From NCBI RefSeq assembly GCF_003594935.2, contig NZ_CP043343.1:1-64000 (forward strand): DNA of 64,000 bases. Reading direction: 5' to 3'. Position numbers and translations under genes: made by a program. Below, piece by piece: positions 18,391 through 26,083 of the stretch. The stretch is from Enterobacter huaxiensis. Lineage in GTDB: Bacteria; Pseudomonadota; Gammaproteobacteria; Enterobacterales; Enterobacteriaceae. Numbering within the stretch: position 1 is the stretch's first letter; every line of letters starts with the position of its first letter. The notes under the pieces were generated by a model, which saw only the letters and a program-made list of their open reading frames with translations, was not told where the DNA came from and searched no databases.

Positions 18391-18486
18391 AAAGCCTCCT
18401 TCGAAGGTTTTAGTGGGTAGCTGGTAGGGAGGGGGGCAATCCCTCCTTACCAGCGAATCGGCATAATACTGCCGGGTTAAATTTTA
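18391..18486 (+). ncRNA. finP: FinP-like antisense RNA opposite the traJ leader (candidate)
   Basis: In F plasmids FinP is transcribed antisense to the traJ leader and hides the traJ ribosome site. Here the leader holds a small hairpin centred on CCTTCGAAGG (18,399-18,408) next to the traJ AGGAGG. A strong stem follows: GCTGGTA (18,420-18,426) pairs with TACCAGC (18,448-18,454), and GGAGGG (18,428-18,433) with CCCTCC. A CGGCA/TGCCG hairpin and a T-rich stretch (18,460-18,484) may end it. The promoter was not pinpointed. Confidence 0.55.
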
Positions 18487-18574
18487 GTTAAGTCTCACTT
18501 AAAATATACCTTTCCCTTCATTTATTGTCACTAAAAAAACGCAGATCAAAACCCTTTTTTATTTAAGAAAAAAG

Positions 18575-18970
18575 TCAATCATCCTCGGATATTTCCAACT
18601 CCTCAGGAAAGAAGTTGTTAACAATCACCTGCACATCATCCCGAATGTTCTGCACCATGATTCTGAACTCAAATTTATCGTTCCCATCCAGGTGTGGACT
18701 CATGGATTCCATAGCCAGAATCTTGCTGGAAATAAACTGTGATTTCAGGACAGCCTCGAGAAGCGTTTTATTGAAGAGCATCTGATTGAACGGAGACTCC
18801 TTACGTTCCATCTGTGCCTCATACACCCTCAGCCCCAGTTCAACGAGCATTGATATAACGCTGGAGCTGCTCACATCTTCTTTTCTCGCTCCCTCTGCTC
18901 GTCGCTGTTCGACGATGGCGTTTATTTTATTGACCACGTCATCGCTTACGTATGCCTGTATCTTTGCCAT
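18575..18970 (-). CDS. traM: TraM, relaxosome/oriT-binding protein
   Basis: Tetrameric DNA-binding protein that binds repeats at oriT and docks the relaxosome to TraD. It has 131 residues (F: 127). The N-terminal RHH-type DNA-binding part starts MAKIQAYVSDDVVNKINAIV, and the helical tetramerisation domain follows. The acidic C-terminal tail ending EELEISEDD is the part that contacts TraD. It lies between traJ and oriT, and its binding repeats lie immediately upstream. Confidence 0.94.
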   Translation of the reverse strand: MAKIQAYVSDDVVNKINAIVEQRRAEGARKEDVSSSSVISMLVELGLRVYEAQMERKESPFNQMLFNKTLLEAVLKSQFISSKILAMESMSPHLDGNDKFEFRIMVQNIRDDVQVIVNNFFPEELEISEDD

Positions 18971-19330
18971 AGCTCAGCTCCTTTTATTGTGCTGTGAAAA
19001 CATATTATTTTGACTCTTAAATAGCCCCGCTTGCCCGACAAACTGCAGGCGAATCGCAGGCGATTCATCCAGTGGTTTTATGACGAATCGTCAGCGATTC
19101 ACATGGCGGATTGCCGGCGAATCACCATTGCGTAACTTCATGAAAATAATATTGTGAATCGTATATGAATCGTTGATGAATCTCCAGAGATTCATACAGT
19201 AGTTGCAAGTGAATCTGATTTATAATTTAAAATAAATTATTTCACATTATTCAAACTCTAAGCTATTGAAGTGAATACCCAATCAGCAAAAAGTACGTTT
19301 TGCGTGGGGTGTGGTGATTTTGTGGTGAGG
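18971..19330 (+). other. oriT: Origin of transfer (oriT) with nic and TraM sites
   Basis: The nic-like segment GCGTGGGGTGTGGTG (19,302-19,316) is almost the F/TraI recognition sequence; by comparison the nick is T19312/G19313 on this strand. An inverted repeat GCAAAA/TTTTGC (19,286-19,291 and 19,298-19,303) sits just before it. Between 19,050 and 19,215 there are at least nine GAATC/GATTC units, several arranged as inverted pairs, which are the likely TraM and TraY sites. An AT-rich stretch (19,216-19,260) suits IHF. Transfer would enter rightward, so 19,313 onward is the leading region. Confidence 0.88.
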
Positions 19331-19398
19331 AGTGCATATTTGTTGAATACAGCATCGGGATGGATTAACGTATTTCCGGCATTATGCCCGGAGGAAAA

Positions 19399-19869
19399 AT
19401 GAAACGGATCGTCACCTTTGTTATATCACTAATGCTGTCTGGTTCACTCAGTGCCGCAGACTGTTTTGATCTTGCGGGAAAGGATTACAGAATTGATCCG
19501 GATTTACTGCGCGCAATATCCTGGAATGAATCAAACTTTCGCACGGACGTTAAGGGATACAATCCTTTTTCGGGGTTCGGCTCCGGACTCATGCAGGTCG
19601 ATTCCCAGCACTTCAGCGAACTGGCACGATATGGAATAAAACCGGAGCATCTGCTTACGGACCCGTGCATGAATATCTACACCGGTGCCTACTATCTTGC
19701 TATTGCATTCAGGAAGTGGGGGATAAGCTGGCAGGCGGTGGGTGCATATAATGCAGGTTTCAGGAAAACAGAGAAACAGGCGCAAAGAAGATATGAATAC
19801 GCCAGAAAAATTGAGGCAACGTACAGGACTATCAAAGAGAGTAAAAAAACCAGCGCAATCGTTAAGTAA
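19399..19869 (+). CDS. VirB1-like lytic transglycosylase (F orf169 type)
   Basis: Periplasmic peptidoglycan hydrolase that makes room for the transfer apparatus. It has 156 residues from ATG 19,399 (GGAGG site upstream), with a signal peptide (about 1-20). It is an SLT-fold protein with catalytic Glu44 in ISWNESNF, then GSGLMQVDSQHFSEL, TGAYYLAIAFRKWG and AVGAYNAGF, the standard transglycosylase motifs. It is divergent from traM across oriT, as orf169/gene X is in F-family plasmids. A bidirectional hairpin terminator follows. Confidence 0.93.
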   Translation: MKRIVTFVISLMLSGSLSAADCFDLAGKDYRIDPDLLRAISWNESNFRTDVKGYNPFSGFGSGLMQVDSQHFSELARYGIKPEHLLTDPCMNIYTGAYYLAIAFRKWGISWQAVGAYNAGFRKTEKQAQRRYEYARKIEATYRTIKESKKTSAIVK

Positions 19870-19897
19870 AAAAAAGGCTCATTTATGAGCCTTTTTT
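19870..19897. terminator. Bidirectional Rho-independent terminator
   Basis: GGCTCAT (19,876-19,882) pairs with ATGAGCC (19,885-19,891), flanked by an A run on the left and a T run on the right. It can stop both the rightward transglycosylase transcript and the leftward antirestriction transcript, whose genes converge here. Confidence 0.85.
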
Positions 19898-19907
19898 ATC
19901 AAACCAT

Positions 19908-20438
19908 TCAGTCTATCGCCTGCCAGATTAAGTGACGTTCGGGATGTTTAATGATGCTGATATAGTCCTTAAGCGCGTCCTGACGGGAAATTAACCCTTC
20001 ACACAGACCTGTATACTCTGGTCCCATTTCCGACAATTTCCACGACAGTCCGTTCATAATCATCAGCGTGGCAATGATACCTGCAGCCTGAGCACTGACC
20101 TCTGCACTGAAATAGTTTCCCGCAATGTCCATTTTGTACAACTGGTGTCCGGATGGTGCAATAAACCCTGTTATAACCTGCGTGGTAATTATCGTGTGGG
20201 GTGCGATTTTTCCCTGTACACCTTCTGGTATCAGGTAATAATCCCAGTTTCCACCATCGTAATCGGAGCAGCGCCGTAACCAGTCCGCAGCCATGATGTC
20301 ACCCGCTGGCGAACAAAATAGAAACGGAACAACCCTGAGCTTTCTTTCCGGCATTTCCACACGACAGCTTTCAGTAAATTCCGGATTAAACGGTTCGGCT
20401 GATTCACTAGTGGCGGTGTTGACCTTTTTCGTGCGCAT
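19908..20438 (-). CDS. ardB: ArdB/KlcA-family antirestriction protein
   Basis: Proteins of this family protect incoming DNA from type I restriction. It has 176 residues. The family core is visible: WLRRCSDYDGGNWDYYLIPEG (about 54-74), GFIAPSGHQLYKMDIAGNYF, then VSAQAAGIIATLMIMNGLSW and an end DYISIIKHPERHLIWQAID. The N-terminal 35 residues are an extension relative to KlcA. It is the first minus-strand leading gene and lies downstream of structured repeat A, which fits early expression in the recipient. Confidence 0.85.
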   Translation of the reverse strand: MRTKKVNTATSESAEPFNPEFTESCRVEMPERKLRVVPFLFCSPAGDIMAADWLRRCSDYDGGNWDYYLIPEGVQGKIAPHTIITTQVITGFIAPSGHQLYKMDIAGNYFSAEVSAQAAGIIATLMIMNGLSWKLSEMGPEYTGLCEGLISRQDALKDYISIIKHPERHLIWQAID

Positions 20439-21127
20439 TTTATTTTTCTCCCTGTCTGAATTAAGAACTGTTCGACTTCATCACTGAGCGGCAACGGGCA
20501 ATGAGCAACCATCAATTTTTAAATCCAGGGGCGCGAAGCGTTTATTTACCCCTGTATTTAAAAAGGGACTGTTGCTATAAGCAGCCCTCCGCGAACTGAT
20601 GAAGACGGACGGTTTCAGACGGCAAAATGCGCACGCCCGGAATGAAGATTTGCCGGCAGCAAAGCATCATTCCGGTCATTAAAGTGATGGAAATGTGATT
20701 TACATCACGGTTTAAGCGGCGTGTCCTGATGGGACACTGCAAGCGCAGATGTTGCCTTTAGCCATCAGACCGTAGCGAAGCCCGAAACCCGAAGGGGTTC
20801 GGCGGAGACTGACAGGTGCGTCAGCAGCTGTCTGGCGTAGTCGGGCTCGACGACCCGGCCGGAACGGACGGGGAGCCGAAGGTGGCCATGGTTCTGCCTT
20901 TTTTGCCCTTAAGGACATACAGCAGAAGAAAGAGCACAGAGAAGAACAGCAGCCAGAACACCAGGTATATGAGATACCGGACAGACCAGGGTGTGTTTAA
21001 CTTTAAAAACGACACACGCAGAACGGAGAGGGGCGGCGCGTCAGCGCGGCCCTTTTCGTTCGCCCCGCAGGGGCGTGAAGTTTTTCGCGGCGCAAAAGGC
21101 AGTGTTATCCCCTGCCCTGCCTGTCTG
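20439..21127. other. Non-coding leading-region stretch holding structured repeat A
   Basis: Apart from repeat A (separate entry), this stretch holds GC-rich inverted segments and no gene I can support. A 64-codon minus-strand frame at 20,821-21,015 encodes a hydrophobic stretch, but its C-terminal part is just the translated repeat. The same kind of frame recurs at repeat B, so I do not call it. Confidence 0.6.
20711..20889 (-). repeat. Structured leading-region repeat A (candidate ssDNA promoter)
   Basis: Direct repeat of 23,810-23,980; the central part (about 20,761-20,885) is nearly identical in both. It folds into several hairpins: GTGTCC/GGACAC (20,721-20,737), CCGAA/TTCGG around 20,782-20,802, and CTGAC/GTCAG with loop AGGTGC (20,809-20,824). 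Two of these stems differ from copy B by paired, compensating changes. It lies upstream (on the minus strand) of ardB. F-plasmid Frpo elements, which are folded ssDNA promoters, have this position and character; function here is inferred. Confidence 0.7.
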
Positions 21128-21958
21128 TTAAGCGGCCTCCCCCAGTCCCTGCAAAAATTTCCGCATTGCTTTCATACGGCGCTGATCGTCAAGTCGCTTC
21201 TCAAAGTTGTTGATGTAGTACACGGGCGTATATCGCACCCTGTTAAGCTGCATCGTGAGCGTATTGCCCGTGACCACCTCGGCGGGAATACCCAGCAGGG
21301 AAAGCTGAATGAAGGCCATATCAGCCGCGATCGGGTCGATATCGATGCAGCTACCGAACATCTGCTCAGAGGGGTTGTAGCCCGCCTCAAGCAGTATCTC
21401 CGCATACGCTACAATCATCCCCGCCGCGCCGCTTGCCGGATCGCTCACCGTCACGAACCCTTCACGGCGTATCGTTTCGTCAATATCCGGCATCAGCAGC
21501 TTCGCCATCAGAGACTGGACGTTGTACGGCGTGAAATACTGCCCGTTCCGGTCGTCGCCCAGCTCAAGCTCCATGAAGATCGCGCCCAGAAAGTCGTGGA
21601 ATTTCGCCTCCAGCGCGCAGACCATCAGGCCGAAAAGCGTATGCAGATTGCTGATATCGCTCTCGCCGTACTTCGCGCAGATTTCACGGCTGCGCTCTAT
21701 GTTCTCCGGCGTTCTTATCCGCGCCATATCCAGTTCACTGGCCGCCAGCGTGATAAAGTCGCTGAAGACCTCCCAGCGGCGCAGGTTGCGGGCGGTATCC
21801 CTGAACACGCTGATAAACTGGCGGCGGGCGTCCTCAATGGTCATCATCCGTTGTGGCATCGCCTGCGCGTTCACGGCGGGCAGCGCGGGCTTAACGGGAA
21901 TGACGGGTGCGGCCTCTTTCGCCTGGTCAAAGAAGCTGGCAAAACTGAGTTGAGACAT
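21128..21958 (-). CDS. N6-adenine methylase-like protein, no visible NPPY motif
   Basis: A 276-residue protein with the HsdM-like N6-methylase start: GQYFTPYNV (139-147), the SAM-binding motif I DPASGAAGM (173-181) and the acidic motif GSCIDIDPIAADMAF. It ends about 45 residues after that without the catalytic NPPF/Y motif that normally follows GNTL. Similar short methylase-like proteins occur in F-type leading regions. It may bind SAM or DNA without methylating, perhaps as a restriction decoy; that is inference. Confidence 0.8.
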   Translation of the reverse strand: MSQLSFASFFDQAKEAAPVIPVKPALPAVNAQAMPQRMMTIEDARRQFISVFRDTARNLRRWEVFSDFITLAASELDMARIRTPENIERSREICAKYGESDISNLHTLFGLMVCALEAKFHDFLGAIFMELELGDDRNGQYFTPYNVQSLMAKLLMPDIDETIRREGFVTVSDPASGAAGMIVAYAEILLEAGYNPSEQMFGSCIDIDPIAADMAFIQLSLLGIPAEVVTGNTLTMQLNRVRYTPVYYINNFEKRLDDQRRMKAMRKFLQGLGEAA

Positions 21959-22002
21959 CGTTCCTCCTCCTAAAATGCCGCCCCTGCGGGGCGGCTCCTC
22001 CG

Positions 22003-22269
22003 TCAGTTACATGCCCGCGTCAGTTCGAGCGTGCGTAACACCTGCCCCCACTCGCTCCCGCGCATGGCAGGAATACGAACGGCGCGCCCCTTTTTGCGGC
22101 ACTTCGCGATATGACGCCCCAGCGCCCGCATTTCGGTACTGAGTGCCTCCGGTGCTATCTCGGCGCGCTTGATCCGCACCTGCCTTTTCACGGGCTGATT
22201 TTCTGCCGCGCAGATCTGGACATACAGGGCGGTCGATGTGACAATCGACGCTCTACTGAAATGATTCAT
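22003..22269 (-). CDS. Hypothetical small basic leading-region protein
   Basis: An 88-residue basic protein (MNHFSRASIVTSTALYVQIC start) with an Arg/Lys-rich middle (KRQVRIKRAEIAPEALSTEM) and no membrane segment. It is the gene before the methylase-like gene in a leftward block with short gaps. I do not recognise a family. The block position suggests expression early in the recipient. Confidence 0.6.
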   Translation of the reverse strand: MNHFSRASIVTSTALYVQICAAENQPVKRQVRIKRAEIAPEALSTEMRALGRHIAKCRKKGRAVRIPAMRGSEWGQVLRTLELTRACN

Positions 22270-22328
22270 ACATGTTTCCTTTTAGTTGAGGCCGGGTTCA
22301 TCGTTTAGCGGCGTGGAATCCGGCGGGA

Positions 22329-22355
22329 TATGGCAGACGAAAGTCTGCCTTTTTC
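22329..22355 (+). terminator. GAAA-loop hairpin with T run
   Basis: GGCAGAC (22,332-22,338), loop GAAA, GTCTGCC (22,343-22,349), then TTTTT. The T run lies on the plus-strand side, opposite to the surrounding leftward genes. It would stop rightward transcripts, or act as a plain stem-loop just after the stop codon of the 118-residue ORF. Confidence 0.6.
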
Positions 22356-22710
22356 ATTTCTGGCCTGTGGTTTTCGGGCTGAACACCTCCTTAACCTTGC
22401 GCACAATGTCGGCGTGGTTCGTGTTGCTGTAGTCCTGCATGCGGAAATAGCGGCGACCGCAGCGCACATAGATTTCCGTGACGTTCCCGCAGATCATCTC
22501 CTGAAGCATGAAGGTTTCCGTGTCCTGCGCCGTGTTGCACTGCCAGTTCATTGGGTACATGCGCCCTGCCGCCTCGTGAAACGCGGTCACGTCAATTTCA
22601 ACGGGCGCGGTCACGTATGACTTTTCGCGGCTCAGCCAGTACGCGCGCTCGGCCTCGCTGGTCGCGTGAAAACCCGCTTCGGCGCTGGATTCGGTCAGAT
22701 GTAAATGCAT
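22354..22710 (-). CDS. Hypothetical leading-region protein (118 aa)
   Basis: A 118-residue soluble protein beginning MHLHLTESSAEAGFHATSEA. A conserved-looking core contains FMLQEMICGNVTEIYVRCGR and YFRMQDYSNTNHADI. It has two cysteines and no known motif. It lies in the leftward block under repeat B with short spacers. Codon use looks like its neighbours. I cannot assign a function. Confidence 0.65.
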   Translation of the reverse strand: MHLHLTESSAEAGFHATSEAERAYWLSREKSYVTAPVEIDVTAFHEAAGRMYPMNWQCNTAQDTETFMLQEMICGNVTEIYVRCGRRYFRMQDYSNTNHADIVRKVKEVFSPKTTGQK

Positions 22711-22759
22711 GGTGTAGCTCCTTCTGGTTAGTGGCGGTTATGTGTCGCCGTGGTGGTTA

Positions 22760-23038
22760 TTAGTCGAATGTGATGCCGGAAAAATGCGCCATCAGGTACA
22801 GCATGTCGGTAATAACGTCTACCTGCTCCTGAATCGCTGGCGTGGCTTTCAGGATGCGCGTTACTGCCGCTCTGAGTTCACTCATGTAGCGGACAGCAGA
22901 CTCGGCCAGCGCCGTTTTATCGGCGCTACTTTGATACTTAAGCAGGGCTTTACTGACGCGGTTTTGCAGGGTTTTAAACTCGCTGAGGGCGCTTTTCTCC
23001 CACTCGTCGAAGCTGGACGTGCTGTTATTGCTGGTCAT
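22760..23038 (-). CDS. Hypothetical helical leading-region protein (92 aa)
   Basis: A 92-residue protein from MTSNNSTSSFDEWEKSALSE at 23,038, mostly predicted helix, with no membrane segment and no recognised motif. The longer in-frame start at 23,125 overlaps the preceding gene and looks non-coding. It belongs to the same leftward block. Confidence 0.6.
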   Translation of the reverse strand: MTSNNSTSSFDEWEKSALSEFKTLQNRVSKALLKYQSSADKTALAESAVRYMSELRAAVTRILKATPAIQEQVDVITDMLYLMAHFSGITFD

Positions 23039-23099
23039 GGTGTTTCTCCGTTGTCGCTGGCGGCATTCCCTGCCGCCGTGGGTGTTAACGTCGCCGCGC

Positions 23100-23489
23100 T
23101 CACTCTGCGAGCATGGCGTATTCAAAGGTCATGCATTTTTTCAGGCTCTGGTTCGCATACGCCCATGCAGCCAGCCCCGTATCACCATAAAGGCGCTCGG
23201 CGTGGGCTTTTGCCTCAAGCCACGGCTGGACGATGCGGAATGACAGGAGCGGCTTATCGCGCATCCAGTCCAGGACACCCTCGTACCAGACGTTTTTGCT
23301 CATGGCGCACAGGATGTTGCAGACCTCTTCCGCCTCGTCGCTCTCTGAAAGCTGCAGGTTCCACACCTGGCAAAGCTCAAGCAGGTAAGTGCGCTGTTCT
23401 GCGATAACGCAGGCCTGACGAATTTTTGGGTTTAGACCCCATCTTCCGGTAGATTCTGAAGCGGCGGTTTTGACGTTTTGTGTGTGCAT
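23100..23489 (-). CDS. Hypothetical leading-region protein (129 aa)
   Basis: A 129-residue protein from MHTQNVKTAASESTGRWGLN at 23,489. The first residues and the DNA just upstream resemble the start of the ardB-like gene (MRTKKVNTATSES), suggesting a shared leader/start cassette behind both structured repeats. The rest, including WYEGVLDWMRDKPLLSFRIV and AAWAYANQSLKKCMTFEYAM, is not recognised. It is the first gene after repeat B and so the first of its block to be transcribed. Confidence 0.65.
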   Translation of the reverse strand: MHTQNVKTAASESTGRWGLNPKIRQACVIAEQRTYLLELCQVWNLQLSESDEAEEVCNILCAMSKNVWYEGVLDWMRDKPLLSFRIVQPWLEAKAHAERLYGDTGLAAWAYANQSLKKCMTFEYAMLAE

Positions 23490-23809
23490 CCTGGTTTTCT
23501 CCTTGTCTGGTGATGTTTCCATCTCCCGGTGAGTTCTTCGCGGCAGGGGCAGAGGAGCAACGGCGACAGGGAGCAGCGCAAGGGGCGGCGACGGAAAGTT
23601 TTTGCCTGCAAAAAGTTTATGGCGGCGTGCATTTCACCCCTTGCGGTGTGACCAGCCGGTGCTACGACTACGCCCTCCGCGCAGAACCCACGGGAGGTGG
23701 TTCGCCGGAGGGCGGGAGGATGCACACACGCCGGAACGTGAATCGCCGCTGGCGAATCGCGGGCCGGACAGTGGAGCACCGGTGGTTTACCGCCGGTGCG
23801 GTGAAGGCG
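23490..23809. other. GC-rich non-coding spacer before repeat B
   Basis: No gene supported. It contains GC-rich inverted segments (for example ACCGGTGGTTTACCGCCGGT near 23,778-23,797), likely part of the leader between repeat B and the leftward block. Confidence 0.4.
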
Positions 23810-23980
23810 GCCTGACCGGAACGGTCGGAGCAAGCCGTGGTGTTGACGTCAGCCATCAGACCGTAGCGCAGCCCGAAACCCGAAGGGGTTCGGCGGAGAC
23901 TGGCAGGTGCGCCAGCAGCTGTCTGGCGTAGTGGGGCTGACGACCCGGCCGGAACGGACGGAGAGCCGAAGGGTAGCCAT
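23810..23980 (-). repeat. Structured leading-region repeat B (candidate ssDNA promoter)
   Basis: Second copy of the structured repeat. Hairpins matching copy A: GACCG/CGGTC (23,814-23,826, replacing GTGTCC/GGACAC), the CCGAA/TTCGG stem, and CTGGC/GCCAG with the same loop AGGTGC (23,900-23,915, replacing CTGAC/GTCAG). It lies upstream of the 23,489-21,128 leftward block and just downstream of a leftward terminator, as a fresh promoter would. Confidence 0.7.
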
Positions 23981-24071
23981 ATGTCTTGCCGATTAGCCTT
24001 TGCGACCGGAAAAAGCAGGCAGCAATATTCCAAGCAAACAGAGCCGGAGAGTGGGGCAGAAGCAGAAGCAG

Positions 24072-24100
24072 AATAAAAAAAAGCCGCTATGGGAAGCGGC
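24072..24100 (-). terminator. Leftward Rho-independent terminator
   Basis: On the minus strand GCCGCT/AGCGGC (24,083-24,088 with 24,095-24,100) is followed by eight T. It would end transcripts coming from the MucR-like gene side just before repeat B. Confidence 0.8.
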
Positions 24101-24460
24101 CACACAATAGTGTGAGTTCATATTCGTTATAAAGTTCATTCCGAAGCGAAGTGTACGCGACAATTTTGAAATGAAAAGAATATATCGGGAAAACATAGGT
24201 TTTCATGTCGAGCAGCATAACCTGAATAAGATGAATCGGGCTGATAGCGCGTCAGCGCTACAGCCCTTCTTCAAGTCAAACAGAGTCTTGCCTGAGTTCA
24301 TTAGTGCGGTCGCGGAACAGAGGATTCAGAGACCTCTGTTTGCTTCAGGGAGTATGCGCCGCATGGAAACAAACCGACCCGAACGCTGCGCATACTATAT
24401 CCCTGAAAGCGGTAATGATTTTATCCGAAAAGCTTGTGTGCAGAAAGACCCGTTATACCG
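24101..24460. other. Spacer between MucR-like gene and repeat B
   Basis: No gene supported. It contains a hairpin GGGCTG...CAGCCC with an inner AGCGC/GCGCT stem at 24,238-24,266. Short frames on either strand show no family resemblance. Confidence 0.4.
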
Positions 24461-24958
24461 TTAGCCTGCTTCAGCCTGCCAGCGGTACAGACAGCTTGGG
24501 GAGAGCTTCAGCTCATCAGCAATTTCGCGCACCGTTTCAGCCGTTTCGACACGGGTCTTCATTCTGCGCACCGCCTCCCGTTTGAGGTCTCCGCTGACCC
24601 TTTTTATAGCAGGGGATGTTTCCCAAATCCGGTGTGTGGTCGCCGTTCGGGAGGACGACTTTTTTTTCAGCGCTGAGGGCCTGCCCCGATCTTTTACCCT
24701 GGCATACCCCTCAGCCATCATCCTGACCTGCAGGTCAGGATCAAGCTCGCCGCTCCCGATACGTCTTAGGACATTTTCCTGACATTTCGCTGAGTGTTCG
24801 GCACTGGCAAGCGGGACATGTTTTGCTATACCCCAGCGCTCGCGATATTCGCTCACTGGCATCTCATGCGCCATACGCAGATGTGGCGCCAGAAAGGAAA
24901 ATGCCCTGCCGCACTCCCTGCAGACAATTTTTCCATCCCTTTCTGTCTCAGTCGCCAT
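24461..24958 (-). CDS. Ros/MucR-type zinc-finger protein with C-terminal HTH
   Basis: A 165-residue putative DNA-binding protein. The N-terminal Ros/MucR finger has C13-C16 and H26-H31 in IVCRECGRAFSFLAPHLRMA, followed by the family VSEYRERWGI segment. Residues about 120-160 form a second, transposase-like helix-turn-helix (VREIADELKLSPSCLYRWQ). A basic linker (ALKKKSSSRTATTHR) joins them. It overlaps the next upstream gene by 11 bases. It is probably a regulator of leading-region genes; targets are unknown. Confidence 0.75.
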   Translation of the reverse strand: MATETERDGKIVCRECGRAFSFLAPHLRMAHEMPVSEYRERWGIAKHVPLASAEHSAKCQENVLRRIGSGELDPDLQVRMMAEGYARVKDRGRPSALKKKSSSRTATTHRIWETSPAIKRVSGDLKREAVRRMKTRVETAETVREIADELKLSPSCLYRWQAEAG

Positions 24959-25181
24959 CTCCCGCCTCCTCAAACCCCAGCACTTCCCGCATTACCTTCA
25001 CGCTCTGTCTTCCCCCCTCGCTCACGCTGGCCTTGTACATCTGTCCGGTTATGCCCTGAAGCCTGTTCCCGTCATCGGTATACAGCCGCACATCCAGACG
25101 ACAAAAGATTCTCCTGTTTCGGGCATGACGGAAGACGGTGTCCGTTTCTTTTCTGTCGAATTTTCTACTGCCCAGCGTCAT
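24948..25181 (-). CDS. Hypothetical small protein upstream of MucR-like gene
   Basis: A 77-residue protein from MTLGSRKFDRKETDTVFRHA at 25,181. The sequence looks like a small beta-rich fold (RRIFCRLDVRLYTDDGNRLQ). It overlaps the start of the MucR-like gene, so the two are probably co-translated. I do not recognise it. Confidence 0.55.
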   Translation of the reverse strand: MTLGSRKFDRKETDTVFRHARNRRIFCRLDVRLYTDDGNRLQGITGQMYKASVSEGGRQSVKVMREVLGFEEAGDGD

Positions 25182-25219
25182 GATACCTCCTCGCTGCCAT
25201 CGCGCCATCCAGCCCAAGT

Positions 25220-25432
25220 CTAAATCTGTTCCTTAAGGGTGATGATATGCTCCCCGATCTTCCCTACAAGCCGCTTGCTTTCCGTTTCCAGCCAGCCGCT
25301 GAGTCCGTCCCACTCGCAGGGCATATCCGTAAACCTCGCACATACCGTTCGCAGGCGATTTCTCTGGCTGCGGGCGAGCTTCAGCTCTGTTTTCCGTGGA
25401 TTATTCCTCACGGGCGCACCTCCGCGAAACAT
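25220..25432 (-). CDS. Hypothetical small basic protein after psiA
   Basis: A frame of up to 70 residues that overlaps the end of the psiA remnant by 25 bases. The likely product is basic (NNPRKTELKLARSQRNRLRT) and ends LVGKIGEHIITLKEQI. Its position directly after psiA in a packed operon is the main support. An internal GTG start (VRNNPRK) is also possible. Confidence 0.45.
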   Translation of the reverse strand: MFRGGAPVRNNPRKTELKLARSQRNRLRTVCARFTDMPCEWDGLSGWLETESKRLVGKIGEHIITLKEQI

Positions 25433-26083
25433 AGCTTGTTTGGCACCATCCAGCGCTCCAGCTGACGTACGGGAACGGGCGCCTCCTCCGTCAGCAGCCT
25501 GGCCCCGTACACCACGTTCCAGAGCGGCTCACCCTTAAATTCATCACGCCCCAGCGTCGCCAGGGAGGGGAAACGCCCGCTCCAGCGCCAGAACATTGCC
25601 TCAAGGTCGAACTGTCCCAGCCCGGAATGGGACCAGCGGGAGCTCCAGCTGCCGACCGTCTCCGGGGTATGAAAGGCCAGCTCGATTTCGGCCTGCCCCG
25701 CCAGCGCCTGGTACGCCCGTTCACGCAGGCACAGTTCCTCGCGGCGCTGGCGGGTGTATTTTTCGGCCTGCATCGCCTCCTGTCGGCGGCTGCGTTCGGT
25801 ATGCCTGAAGCTTTCCTCCGGAAAGAGCTGCTCGCCGGCGTTAACGGGCAGCGGCAGCCAGCAGCAGGTTCCCCGCAGCTCCTGCGCGCTCAGCACCGGC
25901 GCGAACAGGCGTATTTCCCTGAGAGTGACGCGTTTGCGACCGGTCAGGCGGCGGAAAAAGGCGCTGGCATACGGAAACGCCGTGGACGCCGCGCGAGCGC
26001 CTGCGCTCAACTTCGGCAATGGCCTCCATCGCGGCGCGTCGCGCAGGACAGAAGGGCACCAGGGAGAGATGTGAAGGGATCAT
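25408..26083 (-). pseudogene. psiA: psiA, frameshifted
   Basis: PsiA is encoded with the SOS inhibitor PsiB in F-type leading regions. The N-terminal part (SLVPFCPARRAAMEAIAEVE) is in one frame from 26,083, and the rest (FPYASAFFRRLTG to IELAFHTPETVGSW) is in another. The two resemble PsiA when joined across a single-base frameshift near 25,990. Its start overlaps the upstream psiB-like stop (ATGA), the normal psiB-psiA arrangement. A sequencing error could produce the same picture. Confidence 0.75.

Noticed and set aside
19050..19215. Array of GAATC-containing repeats as a CRISPR array
   Set aside because: Units are short, irregular and inverted, with no constant repeat/spacer sizes; they fit TraM/TraY sites at oriT.
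20821..21015. Small hydrophobic ORF resembling a Hok-type toxin
   Set aside because: It has a hydrophobic stretch but no Hok-like motifs, and its C-terminal half is a translation of structured repeat A.
20816..21973. A 385-codon plus-strand frame across repeat A and the methylase-like gene
   Set aside because: It is antisense to a recognisable gene and runs through non-coding hairpins; no motif supports it.
23668..24105. A 145-codon minus-strand ORF over repeat B
   Set aside because: The conserved part is the DNA repeat itself, which keeps stems rather than amino acids between copies A and B.
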